Shown here piece after piece: positions 42,591 to 51,563 of a stretch of 64,000 nucleotides of DNA. Source of the stretch: Xenophilus sp003671765. Lineage in GTDB: Bacteria; Pseudomonadota; Gammaproteobacteria; Burkholderiales; Burkholderiaceae_C. Under the pieces are notes generated by a model. It ran no database searches. It had not been told where the DNA came from and was given only the letters and a program-made list of their open reading frames with translations. Numbering within the stretch: the stretch's first letter is position 1; each line of letters opens with the position of its first letter. A program made the translations under genes and the position numbers. The stretch lies in NCBI GenBank assembly GCA_051414805.1, contig CP166702.1:2542001-2606000 (forward strand), written 5' to 3'.

Positions 42591-43478
42591 TCACATCCAC
42601 AGCGCCCGCCACGCGAGTCCGGGCGCGTCGGTCTTGCCCACCGTCGGTCGGCGCGAGAAGGTGTCGAAGCCCTGGCGCTCGATCTTGTCCAGGATGGCCA
42701 GGCCGCCCTGGACGACCAGGCGCAGCTCCCAGCCGATCCGCCCACGCAGTGCATGCACGAGGGGCGCCCCCTCGCGCATCAGCGCCCGCGCCCAACGCAC
42801 CTCGTCCGCTATCAAATCGATAGCTGCTTGCGCAGGCGGGATGGGCGACAGAGGTCGAAAAGCTTCGAAATCCGTCCTCTTCAGGCCGCGCGCGGCGCAA
42901 TCGGCCAGCGGCAGATAGAAGCGGCCACGGGGCAGGTCGACCGACACGTCCTGCCAGAAGTTGATCAATTGCAGCGAGCTGCAGATGGCGTCGCTCTGGG
43001 CCAGCGCTTCGTGGCGGCGCTCGCCGTACAGGTGCAGCAGCAGGCGGCCGACCGGGTTGGCCGAGCGGCGGCAGTACTCGAGCAGTTCGGCGCGGTCGGC
43101 ATATGCGCGGCCGTCGCGGGTCCAGGCGATGTCCTGCATGAAGGCGTCGAGCAGGTCGGCCAGCAGCGGCTCGGGCAGGCCGAAGTCGGCGATGGCGCGA
43201 GCCAGCGGGCCGAAGACCTGCGGCCAGCGGCCCGAGGGCGTGCCGCCGCGGGCGACGGCGGCCAGGTCGGCGCGATAGGCCTGCAGTTCGGTGATGCGGG
43301 CGTCGGGCGTGGCATCGCCTTCGTCCGCGATGTCGTCGGCCGTGCGCGCGAAGTGGTAGATCGCGGCAATAGGCGGACGCAGCCTGGGCGGGCACAGCCA
43401 GGAGGCGACGGGGAAGTTCTCGTAATGGTCGACCGGCGCGGCGACAGCCGGCGGGGCGGACGGGGAGGGCGAAGGCAC
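42591..43478 (-). CDS. hpnC: Hydroxysqualene synthase
   Basis: 295 residues. Squalene/phytoene-synthase fold; first Asp-rich motif FARTADDIADE (Asp48, 49, 52), second QLINFWQDVSVDLPRGRFYLP. HpnC turns presqualene diphosphate into hydroxysqualene. Residues about 205-224 (containing PIPPAQAAIDLIAD) are encoded by a copy of the dispersed GCTATCAAA repeat, inserted in frame in a variable stretch. In other bacteria hpnC directly precedes hpnD; here hipBA lies between. Confidence 0.9.
   Translation of the reverse strand: MPSPSPSAPPAVAAPVDHYENFPVASWLCPPRLRPPIAAIYHFARTADDIADEGDATPDARITELQAYRADLAAVARGGTPSGRWPQVFGPLARAIADFGLPEPLLADLLDAFMQDIAWTRDGRAYADRAELLEYCRRSANPVGRLLLHLYGERRHEALAQSDAICSSLQLINFWQDVSVDLPRGRFYLPLADCAARGLKRTDFEAFRPLSPIPPAQAAIDLIADEVRWARALMREGAPLVHALRGRIGWELRLVVQGGLAILDKIERQGFDTFSRRPTVGKTDAPGLAWRALWM
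42807..42864. repeat. Dispersed repeat inside hpnC, copy F
   Basis: CCGCTATCAAATCGATAGCTGC, then GCGCAGGCGGGATGGGCGAC. Same left end as copy C. It is read through in frame by hpnC without a stop. Confidence 0.6.
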
Positions 43479-43572
43479 GCGGCATTGTCATATGCCGCCG
43501 CCCGCATGGAGGTGGCTGCCTGTCAGCGCCGCAGGACTATGCTGGCGGCCCCGCGATTCCCGCCGCCGCAGC

Positions 43573-45483
43573 ATGCCCGTCGCCACTTCTCCTTCGGCCG
43601 CCCCCGGCGCCCCTGCCCATCCCGCCGGCCCGGCCCTCATGCTCGCCGCCCTGGGCGTGGTGTTCGGCGACATCGGCACTTCGCCGCTCTACGCCTTCAA
43701 GGAGACGCTGAACCCCGACCATGGTGTGCCCTTCGCGGCCGAGGCGGTGCTGGGGCTGCTGTCGCTGGTGGTCTGGGGCCTGGTGGTGGTGGTCACGCTC
43801 AAGTACGTGGTCTTCGTGCTGCGCGCCGACCACGACGGCGAGGGCGGCATCCTGGCGCTGCAGGCGCTGGCGCGCCACGCGGTGGAGAGCGGGAAGCGCC
43901 GGCCCTGGCTCGGCAGCGCCGTGGTGTGGATGGGCCTGATCGGTGCCGCGATGTTCTACGGCGACAGCCTCATCACGCCGGCGATCTCGGTGCTGTCGGC
44001 GGTCGAGGGCCTGGAGGTGCAGGCGCCCGGGCTGCAACGCTTCGTCATTCCGCTCACGCTGGTGATCCTGGTGGTGCTCTTCATGGTGCAGCGCCGCGGC
44101 ACGGGCGTGGTCGGCCGGGTGTTCGGGCCGGTGATGCTGCTGTGGTTCGGCGTGATCGCCGTGGCGGGTGCATGGCAGGTGGTGCAGAACCCGCAGGTGC
44201 TGGCCGCGCTGGACCCGCGGCATGCCGTGGGCTTCCTGCTGAGCTACCGCGCGCAGTCGCTGGCGGTGCTGGGCGCGGTGTTCCTTGCCTTCACCGGCGG
44301 CGAGGCGCTGTATGCCGACATGGGCCACTTCGGCGCCCGGCCGATCCGCCTGGCCTGGCTCTTCATCGCGCTGCCGGGGCTGGTGCTCAATTACTTCGGC
44401 CAGGGCGCGCTGGTGCTGCGCGACCCGGCGGCCGTCGACAACCCCTTCTTCCGCCTCTTTCCGTCGTGGGCGGTGGTGCCCATGGTGGTGCTGGCGGCCA
44501 TGGCGACCGTGATCGCCTCGCAGGCCGTGATCTCGGGCGCCTTCTCGCTCACGGCGCAGGCCATGCGCATGGGCTACCTGCCGCGCATGCGCATCGTCCA
44601 GACGTCCAGCGACGCCATCGGCCAGGTCTATGTGCCGGCGATGAATTGGATGCTGATGGTGGGCGTGCTGCTGCTCGTGCTGGGATTTCGCAGCTCGAGC
44701 GCGCTGTCGGCGGCCTACGGCATCGCGGTGTCGATCACCATGGTCACGACCACGCTGCTGGCCGGCATCGTGGCCTGGCGGCTGTGGCACTGGAACCGCT
44801 GGGCCGTGGCGGTCGCGGTGCTGCTCTTCGCCGTGATCGACCTGACCTTCGTTGTGGCCAACAGCCTCAAGATCGCCGAAGGCGGCTGGCTCACGCTGGC
44901 AGTGGCGGGCTTCGCGCTGCTGATCTTCACGACCTGGTTCAAGGGTCGGCGCCTCGGTCTGGCGATGCAGGCGAAGCACCGCGTGCCGCTGGCGCCTTTC
45001 ATCGAGTCGCTGGCGCTGGACATGCCGGTGCGCGTGCGCGGCACGGCGGTCTTCCTGGCGCCCGACGCGCACCTGGTGCCGCACGCGCTGCTGCACAACC
45101 TGGAGCACAACCAGGTGCTGCACGAGCAGGTCTTCATCCTCGCCATGCATGGCGTCGACACGCCGCGCGTGCATGCCCGCGATCGCATCGATGCCGAGCC
45201 GATGGGCCACGGCATCTGGGCCGTGACCGTGCGCTACGGCTTCATGGAGCGGCCCGACGTGCCCGAGTTCGTGCGCGTGCTCGCCTACCAGAAGGGGCTG
45301 GCGGTCGAGTCGATGACGACCTCGTACTTCACCTCCCGCGCCGCGATCGGCCGGCACCGGCTGCCGGGCATGAACCCGCTTCGGCTGGCCCTGTTCGGGT
45401 GGCTGCAGCGCAATGCCGGGCGGGCATCCGACTATTTCCAGTTGCCCGACAACCGTCTGGTGGAGATGGGCCAGCGCGTGTAG
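43573..45483 (+). CDS. kup: Kup-type potassium uptake protein
   Basis: 636 residues from the ATG at 43573. The family opening LAALGVVFGDIGTSPLYAFKE (about 25-45), then GGILALQALA and MFYGDSLITPAISVLSA (about 125-141), 12 helices, and a cytoplasmic C-terminal domain. Low-rate K+/H+ symporter of the inner membrane, normally used at low pH or under osmotic stress. Divergent from hpnC with a 94-base spacer. Confidence 0.95.
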   Translation: MPVATSPSAAPGAPAHPAGPALMLAALGVVFGDIGTSPLYAFKETLNPDHGVPFAAEAVLGLLSLVVWGLVVVVTLKYVVFVLRADHDGEGGILALQALARHAVESGKRRPWLGSAVVWMGLIGAAMFYGDSLITPAISVLSAVEGLEVQAPGLQRFVIPLTLVILVVLFMVQRRGTGVVGRVFGPVMLLWFGVIAVAGAWQVVQNPQVLAALDPRHAVGFLLSYRAQSLAVLGAVFLAFTGGEALYADMGHFGARPIRLAWLFIALPGLVLNYFGQGALVLRDPAAVDNPFFRLFPSWAVVPMVVLAAMATVIASQAVISGAFSLTAQAMRMGYLPRMRIVQTSSDAIGQVYVPAMNWMLMVGVLLLVLGFRSSSALSAAYGIAVSITMVTTTLLAGIVAWRLWHWNRWAVAVAVLLFAVIDLTFVVANSLKIAEGGWLTLAVAGFALLIFTTWFKGRRLGLAMQAKHRVPLAPFIESLALDMPVRVRGTAVFLAPDAHLVPHALLHNLEHNQVLHEQVFILAMHGVDTPRVHARDRIDAEPMGHGIWAVTVRYGFMERPDVPEFVRVLAYQKGLAVESMTTSYFTSRAAIGRHRLPGMNPLRLALFGWLQRNAGRASDYFQLPDNRLVEMGQRV

Positions 45484-45502
45484 CGCCGCCGCGCCGCGGC
45501 AA

Positions 45503-45531
45503 TTGACACCGCAGGGGGTATCCCCTAGATT
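45503..45531 (+). promoter_or_regulatory. Sigma70 promoter of the second RND operon
   Basis: -35 TTGACA (45503-45508, consensus) and -10 TAGATT (45526-45531, 4 of 6) with an ideal 17-base spacer. An operator-like palindrome follows at once, overlapping the expected start site. Confidence 0.65.
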
Positions 45532-45552
45532 ACTAACCGCGCGGTCATTAGT
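45532..45552. promoter_or_regulatory. Near-palindrome over the start site, TetR-type operator candidate
   Basis: ACTAACCGCGCGGTCATTAGT: arms ACTAA and TTAGT around CCGCGCGG, with a CA insertion breaking perfect symmetry. Sites of the form ACTAACC...GGTTAGT are typical of TetR-family repressors of RND pumps. No TetR gene is adjacent. Confidence 0.5.
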
Positions 45553-45596
45553 GTCCGCGTATTCCCTTGTCCCTCATTGACGACCGGTGCAACGCC

Positions 45597-46778
45597 ATGG
45601 CCGCTGACCTTTTCCTGCCCGCTCCATGGCGCCGCTTCGGGCTCGCGCTGTCCATTCCGCTCGTGGTCGCCGCGCTCATCGTCGGCTGTTCGAAGCGGCC
45701 CCCGCAGGAGGAGCCGGTGCGCGCCGTGAAGGTCATGGCCGTCGGTACCAGCCCCTACGGCACCGAGCCGGAGTTCGCGGCCGAGGTGCGGGCACGGGTG
45801 GAGTCGCGACTGGGCTTTCGCGTCGCCGGCAAGATCGTGCGCCGCCAGGCCGAGCTGGGCCAGGCGGTGAAGGCAGGTCAGGTGCTGGCGCAGCTCGACC
45901 CGCAGGACCTGCGGCTGGCAGCCGAGGCGGCGCGGGCGCAGTCGGTCGCCGCCCAGACCAACCGCGACCTGGCCGCCGCGGACCTCAAGCGCTACCGCGA
46001 GCTGCGGGCGCAGAACTTCATCAGCGGCGCCGAGCTGGACCGGCGCGAGGCCACCTTCAAGTCGGCGCAGGCGCAGTACGAGCAGGCCCAGGCGCAGGTC
46101 GCGGCGCAGGGCAACCAGGCCAGCTACGCCACGCTCGTGGCCGACGCGGCGGGCGTGGTCACCGGCATCGAGGCCGAGCCGGGCCAGGTCGTCTCGGCCG
46201 GCACGCCGGTCGTGCGCATCGCGCAGGACGGCGCGCGCGACGTGGTGTTCTCGGTGCCGGAGGACCGCGCCGGGCAGGTCACGCCCGGCTCGGCCGTGAA
46301 GGTGCGCGGCTGGGCCGACGACCGCGAGATCGAGGGCCGGGTGCGCGAGGTGGCGGCCAGCGCCGACGCGGTGACGCGAACCTACACGGTGAAGGTCAGC
46401 ATCGACGCGGCGAGTTCGCCGCCGCTGGGTGCCACCGTGTACGCCCGTCCGCAGGCGCTGTCGCACAGCGGCGCGCCGGTGCTCAAGCTGCCGACCAGCG
46501 CCTTGCGACAGGAAGGCGGCGGCACGACCGTGTGGGTGCTCGACAAGGGCTCGATGACGGTGAAGTCGCAGCCGGTGCAGGTGGCCACCGCCGACGGCAA
46601 CGAGGCCGTGATCGCGGGCGGCGTGGCGCCCGGCACGCTGGTCGTGACGGCGGGGGTGCACGTGCTCTCGCCTGGCCAGAAGGTCACGATCTATCAGGAA
46701 AAAGGGGCTGCAGCGCCCGTCCCACCTGCGCCAGGTGCTATGAATAACGTAGCGCCCGCTGCGTCGGGGGCCAAGTGA
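45597..46778 (+). CDS. RND membrane fusion lipoprotein
   Basis: 393 residues from the ATG at 45597. Signal peptide with lipobox LIVGC (Cys about residue 29), so lipid-anchored, unlike the adaptor of the first pump. Lipoyl halves and a helical hairpin (about 105-175, Ala/Gln/Arg-rich), then beta-barrel domains. The last 25 residues (Ala/Pro-rich, from about 368) are encoded by a dispersed repeat, so the C-terminus has been remodelled. Its stop overlaps the pump start by one base (TGATG). Confidence 0.9.
   Translation: MAADLFLPAPWRRFGLALSIPLVVAALIVGCSKRPPQEEPVRAVKVMAVGTSPYGTEPEFAAEVRARVESRLGFRVAGKIVRRQAELGQAVKAGQVLAQLDPQDLRLAAEAARAQSVAAQTNRDLAAADLKRYRELRAQNFISGAELDRREATFKSAQAQYEQAQAQVAAQGNQASYATLVADAAGVVTGIEAEPGQVVSAGTPVVRIAQDGARDVVFSVPEDRAGQVTPGSAVKVRGWADDREIEGRVREVAASADAVTRTYTVKVSIDAASSPPLGATVYARPQALSHSGAPVLKLPTSALRQEGGGTTVWVLDKGSMTVKSQPVQVATADGNEAVIAGGVAPGTLVVTAGVHVLSPGQKVTIYQEKGAAAPVPPAPGAMNNVAPAASGAK
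46698..46756. repeat. Dispersed repeat inside the adaptor gene, copy E
   Basis: GGAAAAAGGGGCTGCAGCGCC, CGTCCCACCTGCGCC, then AGGTGCTATGAATAACGTAGC. It forms the 3' end of the adaptor gene and is read in frame. Confidence 0.7.
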
Positions 46779-49700
46779 TGCAGTCGGCGCCCGAGCCGGG
46801 CAAGTCCGGCTTCAACCTGTCGAAATGGGCGCTCGACCATGCGCCGCTCACGCGCTACCTGATGGTGGTGCTGATGGTGCTGGGCTGCTTCGCCTACTTC
46901 CAGCTCGGCCAGGACGAAGACCCGCCCTTCACCTTCCGCGCGATGGTGGTGCGCACCTACTGGCCCGGCGCCACCGCCCAGCAGGTGGCCGAGCAGGTGA
47001 CCGACAAGCTCGAGCGCACGCTGCAGGAGGTGCCCTATGCCGACAAGATCCGCAGCTACAGCAAGCCCGGCGAGTCGCAGATCATCTTCGAGATCAAGGA
47101 CTCGTCGAAGCCGACCGAGGTGGCGAACGTCTGGTACACGGTCCGCAAGAAGATCGGCGACATGCGCGGCACGCTGCCGGGCAACGTGCAGGGGCCCTTT
47201 TTCAACGACGAATTCGGCGATGTCTATGGCGTGATCTACGCGCTGCAGAGCGACGGCTTCAGCTATGCCGAGCTCAAGGACTTCGCCGACGACGTGCGCC
47301 AGCAGTTGCTGCGCGTGAAGGACGTGGCCAAGGTCGACCAGTTCGGCGTGCAGGACCAGAAGGTGTGGATCGAGGTCTCGCAGAAGCGCCTGGCGCAGCT
47401 GGGCCTGGATTTCAACCAGGTGCTGCAGCAGCTGGGCGCGCAGAACGCGGTGGAAAGCGCGGGCACCATCCAGTCGCCGCAGGACGTGGTGCAGGTGCGC
47501 GTGGGCGGCCAGTTCACCGACGTCGAGCAGCTGCGCGCCATGCCGATCCGCGGCAGCTCGGGCAACCAGCTGCGTCTGGGCGACATCGCGGAAGTGCGGC
47601 GCGGCTACATCGACCCGCCCTCGGTCAAGGTGCGCTTCCAGGGCAAGGAGGTGATCGGCCTGGGCATCTCGATGGCCAAGGGTGGCGACATCATTGCCCT
47701 GGGCCAGTCGCTGCGCACGGCGACGGAGCGCATCCAGAAGTCGCTGCCCGTGGGCGTGACGCTGGCGCAGGTGCAGGACCAGCCGGCCGCCGTGGCGAGC
47801 TCGGTGGGCGAGTTCGTGCACGTGCTGATCGAGGCGGTGGTGATCGTGCTGGCCGTGAGCTTCATCTCGCTGGGGCTGCACAAGGGCGGGCGCTTCGGCT
47901 GGCACATCGACTATCGCCCCGGGCTGGTGGTAGGCATCACGATCCCGCTGGTGCTGGCGGTGACCTTCCTGGCAATGAACTACTTCGGCATCGGGTTGCA
48001 CAAGGTGTCGCTGGGCTCGCTCATCATCGCGCTGGGCCTGCTGGTGGACGACGCCATCATCGCGGTGGAGATGATGGTGCGGAAGATGGAGGAGGGCTAC
48101 GACAAGGTGCGGGCCGCCACATTCGCCTACGACGTGACGGCCAAGCCGATGCTCACCGGCACGCTCATCACGGCGGCGGGCTTCCTGCCGATCGGCATCG
48201 CCAAGTCGACCACGGGCGAATACACCTTCGCCATCTTCGCGGTGACGGTGACGGCGCTGGTGCTGTCGTGGCTGGTGTCGGTGTACTTCGTGCCCTACCT
48301 GGGCACGCTGCTGCTCAAGGTCAAGCCGCATGACCCCGACGCGCCGCCGCACGAGCTGTTCGACACGCCGTTCTACAACCGCTTCCGGCGCGTGGTGGGC
48401 TGGTGCGTGGACCACCGCTGGATCACCATCGCGGCGACGGTCGGCATCTTCGCGCTCGGCATCGTGGGCATGGGCAAGGTGCAGCAGCAGTTCTTCCCCG
48501 ATTCGAGCCGGCCCGAGATCATGGTGGACATCTGGTTCCCCGAAGGCACGTCCTTCTCCGCCAACGAGGCCGTGGCCAAGCGCCTGGAGGCGCGTCTGAT
48601 GAAGGAGGAGGGCGTCGCCTCGGTCGCGACCTGGATCGGCTCGGGCACGCCGCGCTTCTACCTGCCGCTGGACCAGGTGTTCCCGCAGTCGAACGTGTCG
48701 CAGTTCATCGTGCTGGCGAAGTCGTTGCCGCAGCGCGAGGCGATCCGCCTGCGCCTGCCCCAGCTGCTGGCGGCCGAGTTCCCAGAAGTGCGCGGACGCG
48801 TGAAGCTGCTGCCCAACGGCCCGCCGGTGCCGTATCCGGTGCAGTTCCGCGTGATCGGCGCCGACCCTGTGAAGTTGCGCCAGCGCGCCGACGAGGTCAA
48901 GGCCGCGATGCGCGAGAACGCCAACCTGCTGGGCGTGAACGACAACTGGAACGAGTCGGTCAAGGTCATCCGCCTGGAGGTCGACCAGGCCAAGGCGCGC
49001 GCGCTGGGCGTGACCAGCCAGGCCATCGCCCAGGCTTCGCGCACCATGTTCAGCGGCACCACCGTGGGCCAGTACCGCGAGAACGACAAGCTGATCGACA
49101 TCGTGCTGCGCCAGTCGCCCGACGAGCGCGAAGCGATCTCGGACATCGGCAACGCCTACCTGCCGACGACGTCGGGCCGTTCGATCCCGCTGGCGCAGAT
49201 CGCCAAGCCGGTATTCAGCTGGGAACCGGGCGTCATGTGGCGCTGGAACCGCGACTACGCGATCACGGTGCAGGGCGACATCGTCGAGGGCCTGCAGGGC
49301 GCCACGGTGACCGAGCAGGTGCTGCCGAAGCTGCGCGAACTGGAGTCCAAGTGGAACGCCCAGGGCAACGGCGGCGTGCGCATCGAGGTGGCCGGCGCGG
49401 TCGAGGAGAGCAGCAAGGGCTCGGCATCGATCGTGGCCGGCGTGCCGATCATGCTGTTCATCGTCTTCACCCTGCTGATGCTGCAGCTGCACAGCTTCAG
49501 CCGCTCGCTGCTGGTCTTCATCACCGGTCCGCTTGGCATCGCCGGGGTGGCGGCGGCGCTGCTGGTGCTGAACCGTCCTTTCGGCTTCGTGGCGCTGCTG
49601 GGGGTCATCGCGCTCATGGGCATGATCCAGCGCAACTCGGTGATCCTTATCGACCAGATCGAACTCGACCGCGCGTCCGGCGTGCCGGCCTGGAACGCGA

Positions 49701-49927
49701 TCGTCGAATCGGCGGTGCGGCGGCTGCGGCCGATCGTGCTCACGGCCGCGGCCGCCGTGCTGGCGATGATCCCGCTGTCGCGCAGCGTGTTCTGGGGGCC
49801 GATGGCGGTGGCCATCATGGGCGGCCTGATCGTGGCGACCGTGCTTACCCTGCTCGCGCTGCCGGCCATGTACGCCGCATGGTTCCGGATCCGCCGGGAC
49901 CCGGAAAAGACGCCAAACCCGGATTAA
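46778..49927 (+). CDS. RND efflux permease
   Basis: 1049 residues from the ATG at 46778. RND topology with two large periplasmic loops; TM4 carries IIALGLLVDDAIIAVEMMVRKM with the paired Asp of the proton relay. The opening SKWALDHAPLTRYLMVVLMVLG is typical of the subgroup linked to two-gene MFP-RND operons that borrow an outer-membrane channel from elsewhere; no OMF gene is adjacent. Export substrate unknown. Confidence 0.93.
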   Translation: MQSAPEPGKSGFNLSKWALDHAPLTRYLMVVLMVLGCFAYFQLGQDEDPPFTFRAMVVRTYWPGATAQQVAEQVTDKLERTLQEVPYADKIRSYSKPGESQIIFEIKDSSKPTEVANVWYTVRKKIGDMRGTLPGNVQGPFFNDEFGDVYGVIYALQSDGFSYAELKDFADDVRQQLLRVKDVAKVDQFGVQDQKVWIEVSQKRLAQLGLDFNQVLQQLGAQNAVESAGTIQSPQDVVQVRVGGQFTDVEQLRAMPIRGSSGNQLRLGDIAEVRRGYIDPPSVKVRFQGKEVIGLGISMAKGGDIIALGQSLRTATERIQKSLPVGVTLAQVQDQPAAVASSVGEFVHVLIEAVVIVLAVSFISLGLHKGGRFGWHIDYRPGLVVGITIPLVLAVTFLAMNYFGIGLHKVSLGSLIIALGLLVDDAIIAVEMMVRKMEEGYDKVRAATFAYDVTAKPMLTGTLITAAGFLPIGIAKSTTGEYTFAIFAVTVTALVLSWLVSVYFVPYLGTLLLKVKPHDPDAPPHELFDTPFYNRFRRVVGWCVDHRWITIAATVGIFALGIVGMGKVQQQFFPDSSRPEIMVDIWFPEGTSFSANEAVAKRLEARLMKEEGVASVATWIGSGTPRFYLPLDQVFPQSNVSQFIVLAKSLPQREAIRLRLPQLLAAEFPEVRGRVKLLPNGPPVPYPVQFRVIGADPVKLRQRADEVKAAMRENANLLGVNDNWNESVKVIRLEVDQAKARALGVTSQAIAQASRTMFSGTTVGQYRENDKLIDIVLRQSPDEREAISDIGNAYLPTTSGRSIPLAQIAKPVFSWEPGVMWRWNRDYAITVQGDIVEGLQGATVTEQVLPKLRELESKWNAQGNGGVRIEVAGAVEESSKGSASIVAGVPIMLFIVFTLLMLQLHSFSRSLLVFITGPLGIAGVAAALLVLNRPFGFVALLGVIALMGMIQRNSVILIDQIELDRASGVPAWNAIVESAVRRLRPIVLTAAAAVLAMIPLSRSVFWGPMAVAIMGGLIVATVLTLLALPAMYAAWFRIRRDPEKTPNPD

Positions 49928-49948
49928 AATACGCGGTTGACCGATTTC

Positions 49949-49984
49949 AGCGGGCGGTCTTCGACAGGAGACCGCCCGCTTTTC
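49949..49984 (+). terminator. Terminator of the second RND operon
   Basis: Perfect stem AGCGGGCGGTCT-TCGACAGG-AGACCGCCCGCT followed by TTTC. Strong 12-base stem 22 bases after the stop. Confidence 0.8.
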
Positions 49985-50041
49985 ACATCCTCCAGCAGCG
50001 ACCCCTCGGGGCGCCCGCTTCACAGCGGTGCAGCTGGACTG

Positions 50042-50128
50042 GCGCGGGTGGCGAAATTGGTAGACGCACCAGGTTTAGGTCCTGACGCCAGCAATGGCGT
50101 GCCGGTTCGAGTCCGGCCCCGCGCACCA
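50042..50128 (+). tRNA. tRNA-Leu (anticodon TAG)
   Basis: 87 bases with an encoded CCA. Acceptor GCGCGGG/CCCGCGC, Leu-type long variable arm, D-loop GCGAAATTGGTAGACGC, TTTAGGT anticodon loop and GGTTCGAGTCC T-arm. It lies 23 bases before tig. Confidence 0.95.
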
Positions 50129-50151
50129 GCATCTTTCCAAGGAAGACTCCA

Positions 50152-51465
50152 ATGACCGTGAATGTTGAAACCCTCGAGAAGCTCGAACGGAAGATCACCC
50201 TGACCCTCCCGGTCGACACCATCAAGTCCGAAGTGGACTCGCGCCTCAAGCGCCTGGCCCGCACCGTGAAGATGGACGGTTTCCGTCCCGGCAAGGTGCC
50301 GATGAACGTCGTTGCCCAGCGCTACGGCTACTCGGTGCAGTACGAAGTGATGAACGACAAGGTCGGCGAAGCCTTCTCGCAGGCGGCCAACGAGGCCAAG
50401 CTGCGCGTGGCCGGCCAGCCCACGATCACCGAGAAGGACGGCGCGCCCGAGGGCCAACTCTCGTTCGACGCGGTGTTCGAAGTGTTCCCCGAAGTCAAGG
50501 TCAACGACCTGTCGGGCGCCGAGGTCGAACGCCTGTCGGCCGAAGTCAACGACGAGGCCATCGACCGCACCCTGGACATCCTGCGCAAGCAGCGCCGCAC
50601 CTTCGCGCAGCGCGCCCAGGACGCAGCGGCCGAAGATGGCGACCGCGTGACCGTCGACTTCGAAGGCAAGATCGACGGCGAGCCCTTCGAGGGCGGCAAG
50701 GCGGCCGACTTCCAGTTCGTGGTCGGCGAAGGCCAGATGCTCAAGGAATTCGAGGACGCCGTGCGCGGCATGAAGTCCGGCGACAGCCGAACCTTCCCGC
50801 TCGCCTTCCCGGCCGACTACCACGGCAAGGACGTGGCCGGCAAGCAGGCCGACTTCATGGTCACCGTGAAGAAGATCGAGGCCTCGCACCTGCCCGAAGT
50901 GAACGAGCAGCTCGCGAAGTCGCTGGGCATCGCCGACGCGACGGTCGAGGGCCTGCGCGCCGACATCCGCAAGAACCTCGAGCGCGAAGTGAAGTTCCGC
51001 CTCCTGGCGCGCAACAAGACGGCCGTGATGGACGCGCTGATCGCCAACGCCGAGCTGGACCTGCCCAAGTCGACGGTGCAGGCCGAGATCGACCGCATGG
51101 TCGAGGGTGCGCGTGCCGAGCTCAAGCAGCGCGGCATCAAGGACGCCGACAAGGCGCCGATCCCGGCGGACATCTTCCGCGAGCAGGCCGAACGCCGTGT
51201 GCGCCTGGGCCTGGTGGTGGCCGAAGTGGTGCGCGCCAACGACCTGCAGGCCAAGCCCGAGCAGATCAAGGCCCACATCGAGGAACTGGCCGCCAGCTAC
51301 GAGAAGCCGGCCGACGTGGTGCGCTGGTACTACGGCGACAACCGCCGGCTGGCCGAGGTCGAGGCCGTGGTGATCGAGAACAACGTCACCGAATTCGTCC
51401 TGGGCAAGGCCAAGGTCAACGACAAGGCCGTCTCCTTCGACGAGCTGATGGCCCAGCAGGGCTGA
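50152..51465 (+). CDS. tig: Trigger factor, ribosome-associated chaperone
   Basis: 437 residues, usual length. N-terminal ribosome-binding domain with FRPGKVP at 44-50, a central FKBP-type PPIase domain (about 160-245; GDRVTVDFEGKIDGEPFEGGKA), and a helical C-terminal chaperone domain. Binds nascent chains at the tunnel exit. Head of the conserved tig-clpP-clpX-lon order. Followed by a terminator at 51494-51521. Confidence 0.97.
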   Translation: MTVNVETLEKLERKITLTLPVDTIKSEVDSRLKRLARTVKMDGFRPGKVPMNVVAQRYGYSVQYEVMNDKVGEAFSQAANEAKLRVAGQPTITEKDGAPEGQLSFDAVFEVFPEVKVNDLSGAEVERLSAEVNDEAIDRTLDILRKQRRTFAQRAQDAAAEDGDRVTVDFEGKIDGEPFEGGKAADFQFVVGEGQMLKEFEDAVRGMKSGDSRTFPLAFPADYHGKDVAGKQADFMVTVKKIEASHLPEVNEQLAKSLGIADATVEGLRADIRKNLEREVKFRLLARNKTAVMDALIANAELDLPKSTVQAEIDRMVEGARAELKQRGIKDADKAPIPADIFREQAERRVRLGLVVAEVVRANDLQAKPEQIKAHIEELAASYEKPADVVRWYYGDNRRLAEVEAVVIENNVTEFVLGKAKVNDKAVSFDELMAQQG

Positions 51466-51493
51466 TTGGCCGGCCTGCGGGCTGCTTCCGGTT

Positions 51494-51521
51494 GGGGCTT
51501 GTGCTTCGCGGCACAAGCCCC
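51494..51521 (+). terminator. Terminator after tig
   Basis: GGGGCTTGTG-CTTCGCGG-CACAAGCCCC, perfect 10-base stem, followed by ATTTCGTT (weak T-run). It separates tig from clpP. Confidence 0.65.
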
Positions 51522-51563
51522 ATTTCGTTAGGACGTACAGTTAGGCCTCTTCCGGAGAGAAAC

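Noticed and set aside
46694..50023. Long minus-strand frame opposite the second RND permease gene
   Set aside because: Same shadow pattern; the plus strand has a complete RND protein and an overlapping partner gene.
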